From Alisma plantago-aquatica (taxonomy: Eukaryota; Streptophyta; Magnoliopsida; Alismatales; Alismataceae): a DNA stretch of 64,000 bases. A model generated the notes under the pieces. That model ran no database searches. It was not told the origin of the DNA and saw only the letters and a list, made by a program, of their open reading frames with translations. Positions 13,093 through 22,634 of this stretch are shown here, piece by piece. Each line of letters starts with the position of its first letter. The stretch's first letter is position 1. Location: positions 1,391,848,863 through 1,391,912,862 of the forward strand of contig OY856410.1 in assembly GCA_963693085.1 (NCBI GenBank), given 5' to 3'. Position numbers and translations under genes: made by a program.

Positions 13093-13395
13093 TCTATACT
13101 ACTATAAAAAGAGCGAGTTTGAAGCTGCGCTCTCCTTGATTCACTCTTTTCTCTCTTTTTTTCAAGGAATTTTACTCATACAAATATTTATTCTCACACT
13201 CTCCTATTAACTTTTATTATTTTTAATTCTGTATATCTCTCTCCATCCCACGAAAACGGTTCCTTGATTCTCTCCTTTTAAACAACCAACACAAATATCT
13301 TTTACTGTAGGGACCCTTTTACGGACGAATTATCTTCCCACACATTTCCAACAAATTTTATATGTCACGTGCATGTGCACGTGTGCGTTCACTAG
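13093..13395 (+). mobile_element. Non-autonomous Helitron, 303 bp
   Basis: The 5' end is TCTATACTACTATAAAAAGA, matching the TC...CTACTATA start typical of plant Helitrons, preceded by A at 13,092. The 3' end is CTAG at 13,392-13,395, followed by T, so the element sits between A and T without a target duplication, as Helitrons do. A perfect palindromic stem CACGTGCA/TGCACGTG with a 2-base loop (13,366-13,383) ends 8 bases before CTAG, the place of the Helitron 3' hairpin. It codes for nothing; an autonomous relative would supply Rep/helicase. Structure is seen; the class follows from known Helitron ends. Confidence 0.85.
13366..13383 (+). terminator. Helitron 3' terminal hairpin
   Basis: CACGTGCA, loop TG, TGCACGTG: an 8-bp perfect stem followed by 8 bases and the CTAG terminus. 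In Helitrons such a hairpin acts as the rolling-circle termination signal. Confidence 0.8.
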
Positions 13396-14199
13396 TATAA
13401 GTAAATGCTTGTGAACACTTATACAGACCGCACACATGTACACACCATGCTGGGCCAATATCTTGGTTGTGGAAATCATCACTCGTCTTCCTTGTCTTTT
13501 TAAAGAAAAGGAAAACTAATTACAATCATAAAAGAGCAAAACTAACTACCGTTCTATCTGGATTGTTGCATTGTCCTAATATTTTGTTATCACAAATTGA
13601 GCGGAATCATAACTCTTTATATTTTGTTAGGCGTACACGGGTAATCGTGTGATCGTGATGTTAGCATGTCGTAAACACAGCTGATTGGATGCTTAGACAA
13701 ATCACGTTGCTCGCACTTGTCATAAACCTTAAATCACTGCCACCCTCGGCTCTCATGTTTTCACACTTCCATTTCCTTTCTTGCTAATTGTGGAGACACT
13801 ATTTCCTCGTCAAGCAACAATTGTTATTCATGCCTACTCTCTACTCGATGATTACAGTTTGTTGGGTAGTGGTATCTAGTGATTGCTAAGTTTTGAAAAA
13901 AGAATAATCATAGGCTTTTTTTCAGTTGCTCTGGCCTTACAGGTCGAAGGTTGTCTTGCAGGGGTCCTAGACAACTGAACTTCTTTTCCTACGCATCTTT
14001 CTAATTTCTTTGCCTTCATTTGACACCACAGTATTCACACAACTACTACTAAGTACAACAAGACCAACTAAAAAATATAACATCATGTTCTCGTTTGCAA
14101 ATATTGGTATCCCGGATCTTTCATGCTATCCGCCCATCATAAGAAACAGAGGAACTTTTTGAAAAAAGAATAATCATAGGATTTTTTTTCAGTATAATA
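13396..14199. other. Low-copy-looking intergenic DNA with a duplicated 36-bp segment
   Basis: Mixed composition, more CpG than the surrounding repeats, no transposon signature. The short frame at 13,467-13,652 has no recognisable product. A 36-37-bp near-identical segment occurs at 13,891-13,926 and 14,157-14,193. Between them, at 13,950-13,975, the sequence GTTGTCT...AGACAAC could form a 7-bp stem. Confidence 0.5.
13891..14193 (+). repeat. Direct repeat of 36-37 bp flanking 230 bp
   Basis: Both copies read TTTTGAAAAAAGAATAATCA followed by TAGG, one differing base or so, a T run and CAGT (13,891-13,926; 14,157-14,193). The segment between is about 230 bp. It is too long for a usual transposon target duplication and may be a local duplication or repair product. 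Confidence 0.7.
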
Positions 14200-14850
14200 A
14201 TTGTTATTGACCCTCTCTTTGAAACGTATCCAACGGTCCAATGGGCGCCAAAATCGATGAAGAAAAAATGGTGGAAGTTTGGGTTGAAACGCGTATGAGA
14301 GTCGAAGGGAGCCGTTGAGGATAGACGCTAGCACCTACTCCAGTAACGATGAACGTATTAGTAACACAGAGACGGAAATCGTACCTCGTCGGCAGCAGAG
14401 CGATATGTCTGCGGCCTTCCGTCTTCCTTCTCTAAATATGCAGAAATCCCAAGGTAGACGGCCCACAGGACCTATAGGTGTTGCCGCGTTCTCTCCGAGC
14501 ACCCGGACGTTGGCCGTTGAGGCTGGGAAGTGGAAACGCCGGGGAAGCGGAGGGGCCTGGAAAGGAAAGGTGCAAAGCGCCGGAGCAAGAAAAGAAACCA
14601 TCTTTGCGTTGGAGCGCACCGGAGGGGAATAGAAAAAGCGGGATCGGGTGCTTTTTTTTGTCGCTGCTTGCTTTGGTTGTTTTCATGGAGAATGACCGAA
14701 GCAGTGTTTCGCTGCAGCTATGTGCATCCTCCACTTGGAAACTGTTGGGCGGGAAGAGACGACTTGTAGCAGGCGCGCTTTTGCAATAGTTTAATTTTGT
14801 CGTCCGTTCTGGGCCGGCTGGACATGCTACGGAATCAGTGTCGCTCAAAA
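14200..14850. other. CpG-rich island, possible gene start or gene remnant
   Basis: This 0.65-kb stretch is much richer in G+C and in CpG than its neighbours, as expected for unmethylated genic DNA. Several overlapping frames are open, a side effect of the composition. The most gene-like is on the minus strand: an ATG at 14,599-14,601 opens a frame beginning MVSFLAPALCTFPF, rich in A, P, R, S and F and poor in acidic residues, like a plastid transit peptide. It stays open to 14,335, with a possible splice donor GT at 14,384-14,383. A plus-strand alternative starts at 14,405 (MSAAFRLPSLN) and ends at 14,632. I recognise neither product; a retained gene fragment or an unannotated first exon are both possible. 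Confidence 0.4.
14225..14320. promoter_or_regulatory. Cluster of E2F-like and MSA-like motifs
   Basis: The minus strand reads TTTTGGCGCC at about 14,242-14,251, matching the E2F/DP core TTTGGCGC. On the plus strand TCCAACGGTC (14,229-14,238) matches the MSA core (YCYAACGGYY) bound by three-repeat MYBs at G2/M. Two further AACGG cores lie on the minus strand near 14,311 and 14,513. TGGGCC site-II-like motifs occur at about 14,461 (minus) and 14,808 (plus). Motif matches are seen; regulation is inferred, and such short motifs can arise by chance. Confidence 0.35.
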
Positions 14851-15507
14851 TCCAAGACTTTTACCCACTTGGAACCTTCTTTACCTGATATAAAAAAATT
14901 ATTTATTTTTCGTTTGAACTAATTACAAATACTGATTATAATAGTCTCAATATGCTTAGCAGCAACGAGGTTAGTTTGACTAGGTATACTTCCGTTTAAT
15001 TGTGTGAAATCACAATATTGAAATACACCGTAAATTCACATTTTGTCATCCGATTAGACCCTATCAAACAGACCCATAATTACATGTTTGTTATAGTGGT
15101 TACATATTAAAAGTCAGACATTATTTACTAGACTTTGACCGAGATCCGATCATCTCAACCTATCGTTCTAGACCGTACTTGGTTTTGATTTCAAACATAA
15201 ACGAATTGCACATAGAGACCCAATTGACAAAATTTAAAATGAAACCCAACTCGTTGAGGTTTGAACCTGACCTAGGATTACGGTATGTACATGGTCTGTG
15301 GATCTAAAAAGGATTAGTCAGAACTAGAGATGAGCATCAGACTGAATCGGTCAATTCTAACCTATCTCCAGATCCGTATAACCTGATCTTAACTCGTCCA
15401 TATTGTTTAGAGAGGCAAACTATGCCTAAGTATCGACATATATTTTTGTATGGGTTAGAGCAGGACCAACGTATTAAAAACCAAATACCTAAATCCATGA
15501 TGTATTT
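14851..15507. other. Intergenic DNA, nothing recognised
   Basis: No domain, repeat pair or transposon end was found. The frame at 15,337-15,531 on the minus strand has no recognisable product and runs into the AT-rich duplicated segment. Confidence 0.4.
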
Positions 15508-15722
15508 GTATATATGTATATAAATACACAAATTTATATATAATATTTATCTCACGTAAGATTGCTTGACTACAAACATTCTAGATTATGTTTGTCCAAA
15601 AAACATTAGTCGGTCATACTAATAAGACTAAAACAAGATGTGTATATATACACACACAATTTTTTTTATATAATATATCTTATGTAAGATTGCTTGACTA
15701 CAAACATTCTAGATTATGTTTG
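15508..15722 (+). repeat. Spaced direct duplication next to the LINE 5' end
   Basis: About 15,508-15,594 and 15,640-15,722 are near copies: an AT-rich (TATATA/ACACA) start, then GTAAGATTGCTTGACTACAA and the next 20 bases ending in ATTATGTTTG in both. The copies start about 130 bases apart. The recognisable LINE sequence begins soon after the second copy. Confidence 0.75.
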
Positions 15723-15779
15723 ATCGAGTGTGATACAAGATGGTTGAGCTATGTGTACATAATGAATGAATGCATGCTG

Positions 15780-16096
15780 GTAAACAACAATCAGATCCTT
15801 TGCAACGAGAATGCTAGGCCTTGGAAGATCTCAAACCATTCCCCTCAAGTCCCATGGTATGAAGTACTCTAGACCTGGTTGTATACCCCTAAATGGAGCT
15901 TCTACTCCTATCGATACCTAATGGGAAAGCTCTCTACTAAATACAAGTTAAGAAGATATGGTTTGGATGTGAATCTCATTTGCTCGTTGTGTAATGAGTG
16001 TAAGGAGAGCCATGAGCATAGCGTCTTAATTTGTAGGTCTAGCCACTACACATGGTGCAGGCTGAGCTTGAAACATGGTTGGACGACAATCCACCT
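15780..16096 (+). pseudogene. LINE (L1-type) ORF2 3' end, left piece with zf-RVT domain
   Basis: The plus strand reads PKWSFYSYRYLMGKLSTKYK, then LRRYGLD, then ICSLCNECKESHEH and CRSSHYTWCRL. This is the C-terminal zinc-binding (zf-RVT) domain of plant L1-type LINEs: P..F...L...L.T...L...G......C.LC....E...HL...C......W. The zinc ligands C-X2-C, H and C are all present. A stop sits at about 15,873 in the frame. The 5' part with endonuclease and reverse transcriptase is absent, as in 5'-truncated LINEs. The piece is cut at 16,096 by the Sirevirus and continues at 43,884 after the duplicated target CACCT. Confidence 0.85.
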
Positions 16097-16788
16097 TGGA
16101 ATCTCTAGAGGGGGGTGAATAGAGCTAAAGAAATCTTTTTACCACTTAAAAATATAAACACAATTAATTGCAACTTGCTTAAAGAATGCGGAAATAAAAG
16201 CAAATAAAGTGGACAAAAGAGGTAACCACAAGAACACACAGATTTAGAGTGATCCCTAAAATGACGTCATTCCACCACCTAGTTGTTTCCAATTAGGATT
16301 TCTAAATCATGTATTTTATTCTTTTTATATACCGATACACAATACACAATATTTATCAGTGTCTTTTGAGAGACAAACCCTCCTTTTCATCTCTAGGAGA
16401 ACTACCATCTTCTTTGACGGGTCACATGAAGGTAAATCACTTCACCTCTTCTTTAACAGATGTAGAAGAGCACCAATCTCACCTCTTCTTTGACGATCAC
16501 AGAAGAGCACCGCTTGAGAAGATTCATTCTTCTCACAAGCTCCTAGACAACTTTCACTCCAAGTAGTAGTCTGAGAGTAATACAAAAATGTAGAATGAAA
16601 TTGGAGGAAGGAAATTACAACGATTTCACAAGATGTACAATTGAGCACTAATGGACAAGTGATGAGGATCCACTCCACACAGTTTAAACAATGTTATATT
16701 AGGTAGAGAGGACTCTAGAACTGAGCTAAGGCTTAGGCTAGAATGATGGAAACTTGAAGTGTAGAACCTAAGCACTTTGAGTAAGATT

Positions 16789-16886
16789 GCAAGTAGTATG
16801 TATGCTCGAGAGTATGTCAATTGTGGATCAAATTGTGGCAAGTAGTATGTATGCTCGAGAGTATGTCAATTGTGGATCAAATTGTG
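16789..16886. repeat. Perfect 49-bp tandem duplication in the 3' LTR
   Basis: Positions 16,789-16,837 and 16,838-16,886 are identical (unit begins GCAAGTAGTATGTATGCTCG). The 5' LTR has one copy at about 42,989-43,030. Perfect identity contrasts with the visible divergence of the two LTRs, so this duplication is much younger than the element. Confidence 0.95.
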
Positions 16887-16910
16887 TTCTAGGAGTCCTA
16901 GGACCACTCC

Positions 16911-16918
16911 TATTTATA
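16911..16918 (-). promoter_or_regulatory. TATA box of the Sirevirus 3' LTR
   Basis: TATAAATA on the minus strand, in the context CCTATAAATAGGAGTGG, conserved in the 5' LTR at 43,057-43,064. It marks the U3/R boundary. Confidence 0.7.
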
Positions 16919-19779
16919 GGAAATATTTACGAGTGATTAGGGAAACTATAGGGAGTGTATAGAGTATTCTCAACTAGCTGTTAGGATGAAATTAGTTGGG
17001 TTGCGATGACTAATTTGATTATTATTATTATTTGGTCCCACAACATTCTCGGTCGAGAAATATTTTGACCTAGAACTATCTCGTTCGAGAAGTTATTTGA
17101 CTAAGAGTGTTCTAAGTGTGTAAATGTTTCTATCGACTATGTATTAGTTTATCTTCTTGGTCCAACAGGTTTAACGACTCCTTCTCAGTCAAACCTGAGT
17201 GATGTTTTCAGTCGAGATTTTCTTTGACAGAGAATGACCTAGGGCTCAAAGTATGTAAAAGTTTCTTGTGATTGTCTATGTCTTCGACTAAGGGGTGTTT
17301 CAGTTGACATAATATTCGAGTGAGTCTGTAATGACTGCCATCAAACCGATAGCCAAATCATTACTAATCATGCAGAATAATAATAAACAGTGGATTAACA
17401 AAAATCACTAAAATTTAAAACTATTTTGCAAAGAGATCCACCTCCAGGAAACTCTTATTGAGAGATCCAAAACTCTTACATATCACGATTCACATTGTAC
17501 ATACACTGTTTCATCTCATCTCGAGGACAACATATAACAGTTGCTCAATCAACACATGTACTGAAGCAACATAAAATCTCGAGGCTTACAAACCAAAAAT
17601 CTCAGATCGTTCATGAAACCATTACGAATCGACTTCAAGGACCTGAGAGTACAGAGATGACACATAGGACTTCTATCTACAAGACATGACAAACAGTACA
17701 CTCAACCTGAGCTATTACTGCTATCCCATCTGATGTTCCTCTTCTGTAAAAAAGTCTCCACTGCCTCGTGCACATCCACCTAAAAATTGTGGATCCCACG
17801 GGGTGAGACAATTATCCTTGCGAGAGATATAACTCTCTGCCGGCCATATTATTATCACAGATAAGCATTATAAAACTGAGCAAAGGTTATTTTATATTAA
17901 CATGCATGATTAATCATTGTATGAACAGAACAAAGTAATCTCTTTACTTAAGGAAAATGATGCGTCTACCCATGGTAGAGTAATAAACCATCTATCTACT
18001 TTACAAGGAATGTAAAGAAACATAAATAACATATATCAAGCTAAGATGTATAACTGAATTGCACATCAAACAATATTTTTCATATTCGATCCTTAAGCAA
18101 ATATGATATATGGCTAATCATATTTTACAATCACACTTATGCCCTGAGGAGATGAAGTAGAGCCCGTTCATCTCCAACCGACCACAAAATTCTCACAAGT
18201 CAGTACCATACAAGGTCAATGGAAGAGCCGACGACCAAGACCTCACCTGTCTTGGTCAGTATGAGACTACTGGCAGTGACATCTCGTGTCAATCTACAAA
18301 TGGAGCGTGCCCAGGTACAAGGCATCTTTTCTCAGAGCTACTGTGTCAGCATGTACTCTATTAGGGGAACATCTACTAACAACCGTCCCCAGTTATGAAA
18401 TTACTGAGTCATGGCATATATCCATACTCTGAGCCACATGCCAGTTCACCGTGCTCAACATAGAGTCTACGACCGAAGTCGCACTCGAGCTAGGATATGG
18501 CATATAGCCAAATCCCCATTTATTTTGACTTCGTAAGGGGATCGACTCACACATGGCCGTCCATTTATACTTACATACCCACATATTCAAAAATATACAC
18601 TATGGGTTATACCGCGGGAAACCTATTTCACCATTTAGCAAATCCTGACGCCGATGGATCTATGGTTAGGGCAACATTTTATGGTTTCTAATGATATATT
18701 AAGTACATTATAGTATTCTTTTAGCATCAAACAAGTTATAAGAATCAATAATAAACAAATGCTACAAAGAAAGCTGCAATACATCTATCAAGTACTTTTC
18801 AAATCTTTAGAACACTTTTAGTTGCATAACACTTGGGATTTTAGTCCCTTATCACATTACTACAAATTTTCATCCCTTCCCATCATCATCATCATGATTA
18901 CTGGATCTGGGTATTCAAACCCTTAGATCACCACATAGCATTGTCACCTCTGTAACAGGTAACTAATACCTCTAGGTCCTCAGACCAAGGTATTCATGAT
19001 ACTTGTTACACAAGCATCTCACATGGCTCACAAGGCCCATTTGAACATCTTACCACCTCTCACTAGGAAACAACTATTCACATGACTCACAAGGCCATTT
19101 AAACATCTTGTCACCTCTCAATGGGCAACAACTATTTTTTTAGGTCATCAGATCACATAAACATTATACTTTTTATTCAAGTATTTAACATGTCTCACAA
19201 GGCTTATGCAATAAGAGAAATACAACCTTCCCATTATTAGGGTTAGGGTTTCCCTTTATAGCCGAATAGGGTTTCAATTTCATATTATTAATCCAAACCC
19301 TAATTCATTACTCCACACATCTAGGAGCATACATTGATATCATAAGTATTCAATCATACTTATTTATTCTCATCATTTATCATTAAATGATTATCAACAC
19401 AAAGTATGAGTTTCTCTCTCATCCTCACTAGGATATTGATTACATAATACTTTTGGTTCAATCCTCCTCTTGGGGATTTTGAGTTCATAATTAACAATTC
19501 TCATCACCTTTTATATTGCAATTAACACAAGATGCAACATATGTCACTCAATTAATCACATATGATTGAAGTGTCCCTTCCATATCAAATATCAAGATGT
19601 GTGTATTTTAACATATTATGCTTTAAGATACATTCTTATTTCATGTAGTGTATCCATATTGGGCATGTGGTATAACCACATAACCATGAAATGTTTTAGG
19701 GTGTATCCCCTAATCATCATATCGTGTACCCATATCAAATTAACTATCACTTAGTTCTTATCAACTCAAGATAACTTCA

Positions 19780-20910
19780 TATCGGGTATGAACTAGGTGC
19801 TTGACCCCATATCGGGTATAAGCTATGTGCTTGGTGCCATATCATGCACAAGGTGTGCACCATATCAGGCATAGAGTGTATGCCTCATCATGTATTGTTT
19901 AAGTGGTATATACAAGATACCATATCAGTTTCCCATCCAAAATTATCATATCAGTTCTCCATGTTGGGTAACATATCGGGTTACCATGTTAGGTAGACCC
20001 TTGGGATCATAACCCCTTCATACCTTCAAGGATTAGCCCTATCATATAGTTATATGACAAGCTAGGTGTCTGATTGAATTCTCTTATCACAATTCATTAC
20101 ACAAAGGATAGGGTACATCAGATTTCAATCCCTCAACCAGGGTTTGCCACCATATTGTGTAAAATGAGCCATATCGTGCATGAGGTACGAATTTGACCTC
20201 ATATCGTTCACAAGGTAGAAGTAGGTGCCATTCCTAGAATCTAAGGGATATCATTCATATCATCCATGTGGTATCACTCACCACTTGTATCGGCTTACCC
20301 ATCACCTTAGGTTTCCAACTCTATATTGTTTAGAGTGTTCACTATATCTATATTGTGCAAGAGGTGTAATCTTAGACTTGTATCGTGTATAAGGGGTAAG
20401 TGGATATATCCCATATCGTGCAAAAGGCATGAATCATATCATGTATGAGCTATCATCTATCCCCATATCGGTTTAACCCCCATCTTGGGTTTCATATCGG
20501 GTTAAGGTATTTCAACCATATCAGGTTATACCATGTATTTGAATCTATGCCTTATATTGTGCCTAAGTGTATACTCAATCAATCATATTGTGCACCAGAT
20601 ATGTGCTTACAAATATCGTGTACCAATTGTGTACTACATGATCATATCGTGCAAGAGCTACTTGCTTATCCTACTCATATCGGATTACCCAAACTAGGGT
20701 TTTAGCATATCGACTTACAAGTATACTCTTGACCCTAAATCGTGCATGGAGTCTTCTCTTGACTTCCTATCGTGCAAAAGGTATATGGTTAACACCATAA
20801 CATGTTCAAGGAGTGAACTTCATCTCCATGTCGTGCAAGGAGATCTAAACTCTTAAACATATCATGCTAAAGTTGTATGTACACAACCATATCAGGTTAG
20901 AGGTACTTGT
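19780..20910. repeat. Array of CATATCGKGY-type short motifs inside the long LTR
   Basis: More than twenty imperfect copies of a core like CATATCGTGCAAGG or CATATCGGGTTA recur at irregular spacings of roughly 20-60 bases, mostly in the same orientation; examples start near 19,778, 19,808, 19,967, 20,200, 20,409, 20,462, 20,494, 20,644, 20,677 and 20,828. One inverted copy (TTGCACGATATG) is near 21,384. The region lies downstream of the LTR TATA box in the minus orientation. Confidence 0.75.
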
Positions 20911-21471
20911 TTGTGTGCTTGAACCTGATATCAATTTATAAAGTGATACCATCTTCTTAGAGCTCTAGAACTTCGTTCTAACTGTTCTAGTTTATGAATA
21001 ACATGTCTAGGAAATTCTTATAACTCATGGATTCATCAAGTATTCAATAAAAACTCGAAATTAAAAGTAAATCATCTAGTGTAGCAAGTTAGGTGGTAAA
21101 TAATAACATGATTGGGTTCAAGTTATATAACCCACCTTATGAATGACTTCAAAGCTCCAAGCTCCAAAGATTTACGTTCCTAAGGTTGAAGATGAACATT
21201 TACAAGGTCCAAGGCTCGTTCACCACTCTTTTATAGACAAGAAATCACCATAGTTAAGCACTTGGTGAAGAAGGAAAGAGATGAATATCCATAACCCGAT
21301 ATCCTACTTCAACCAAGGTTGAAGATGACCAAAGCTTTACCTTAAGCTTGGTTATTGAGCTCTCCTTGATCTTTGAGCTACTTTGCACGATATGTAAGGG
21401 GCTATGCACGTTATTTCCAAGGGAGATGGTTGTGGGGTTTGTAAACTTCCATAAGTATGTGGCAGGTGAAG

Positions 21472-21479
21472 TATATATA
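21472..21479 (-). promoter_or_regulatory. Putative TATA box of the minus-oriented LTR
   Basis: TATATATA on the minus strand in the context AAGTATATATACTTC, about 930 bases from the LTR start. If used, almost 4.1 kb of the LTR would be R/U5. Confidence 0.5.
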
Positions 21480-22634
21480 CTTGGGTTCATGAGATAAAGT
21501 GTATAAGAGGTGTCTTCACCTCATGCTACTAGATGACATGTTGACATGCATGGTTGATACGTGTCCATGCATGCACACATACATATATTTCTATACAAGA
21601 GTCTTTAGGATAATCTAGAGACAATATCTCGGCCATCCTTTATCTTGTTGGATAAGTTTCCTCGTCTTTATCTCATCAATAAGGCAACCTGATACACTTT
21701 ATGCAAGGGGCGTGCAACTCATCATGGGCCACCCCCTTGAGGTGACTTTCCCTTCATGGCCTTTGACAAGGCTCAAAAAACTGATAGGAGACTCCTACTA
21801 TGGCTCCTTGTCTGATAAGGATCCTATATCAAGTCTACAACTAGATACAACACATATAATGCTTTTCCTTTAATTCTTTCTTGGTCTATTCATCACCAAG
21901 AGCATCATCATTTAAAGATGACTCAAACATAGCATATATTTCTTTATATTTCCTCTAAAATATACATATAGGGAGTAGGGACACTCTAAAGATGGTGATT
22001 TGCATTTATACCCTATATTTTGGGTAAATTATAAATTGTACCAAAACTGGTGCACATAGTACTAGCATTGTTCAAACAAGTTATAACTTGGGATTTAGGC
22101 TTTTCACAAGCCATCACTTAGCATCATACTATCTATTATTATATTAAAAACACTTATAACATATTCAACATGTGACATTTTGCAATGTAACCCCTCATCT
22201 TGGGAAAATTGCACATTTCACTCAAACTATCAATTAATGCATAAATTGTTTGCAATTAAGCTCAAACTTGAAAATAAACTTCACAAGAAGCCTTAATTAC
22301 TTTTCAAAATATCTTAATTACTTTTCAAAATATTAGAATTAGTTTGTAAGTAACTTACTTAAGTAAAAATCCTAGGGTTAAGCCTTAACCCAGGTCAGGG
22401 ATGTTACAGAGTCTGTCTCAGTTGACAGGGTTCTTCGACCGAGAAAAATCCATGTAAAGTATTATGTAAAATTTTAAAAATTCTATCTGATTATTTTTAT
22501 AATGAAACCTAACAACCCTAAAGACTTCACATGGGTGTGGGATAGGTTTTTGGTTAGGTTTTGGAAGATCATCACTTGTACTTACATCATATATATCAAG
22601 TTGTACAAAAATACACATGTACAATCATACACAA

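Larger units (their letters stand above)
17327..22408 (-). mobile_element. 5.08-kb solo-LTR-like unit, minus orientation
   Basis: On the minus strand it starts TGTAACATCCCTGACC and ends GGCAGTCATTACA (TG...CA), flanked by an exact 5-bp duplication GAGTC (17,322-17,326; 22,409-22,413). The uninterrupted Sirevirus LTR at about 43,470-43,490 shows the empty site. No coding capacity. It shares with the plus-oriented units the TGTAA start and a TCTCACCCC motif about 470 bases from its end, so it is a diverged relative. A TATA box lies about 930 bases from its start. The short frames inside it are not genes. Del/Tekay-type LTR origin is inferred. Confidence 0.9.

Noticed and set aside
13950..13975. 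Hairpin GTTGTCT...AGACAAC as a possible small RNA precursor, or as a tiny exon with AG/GT borders on the minus strand.
   Set aside because: The stem is only 7 bp and the exon reading would be about 34 bases; neither can be supported without expression data.
14432..14848. Minus-strand frame of 138 codons starting MSDTDSVACPAG.
   Set aside because: It overlaps other open frames in a GC-rich segment, and no domain is recognised; the alternative frame starting at 14,601 is more gene-like, and neither is proven.
19780..20910. Repeated motif array considered as a CRISPR array.
   Set aside because: Motifs are short, imperfect and irregularly spaced, without unique spacers of constant length, and this is plant nuclear DNA.
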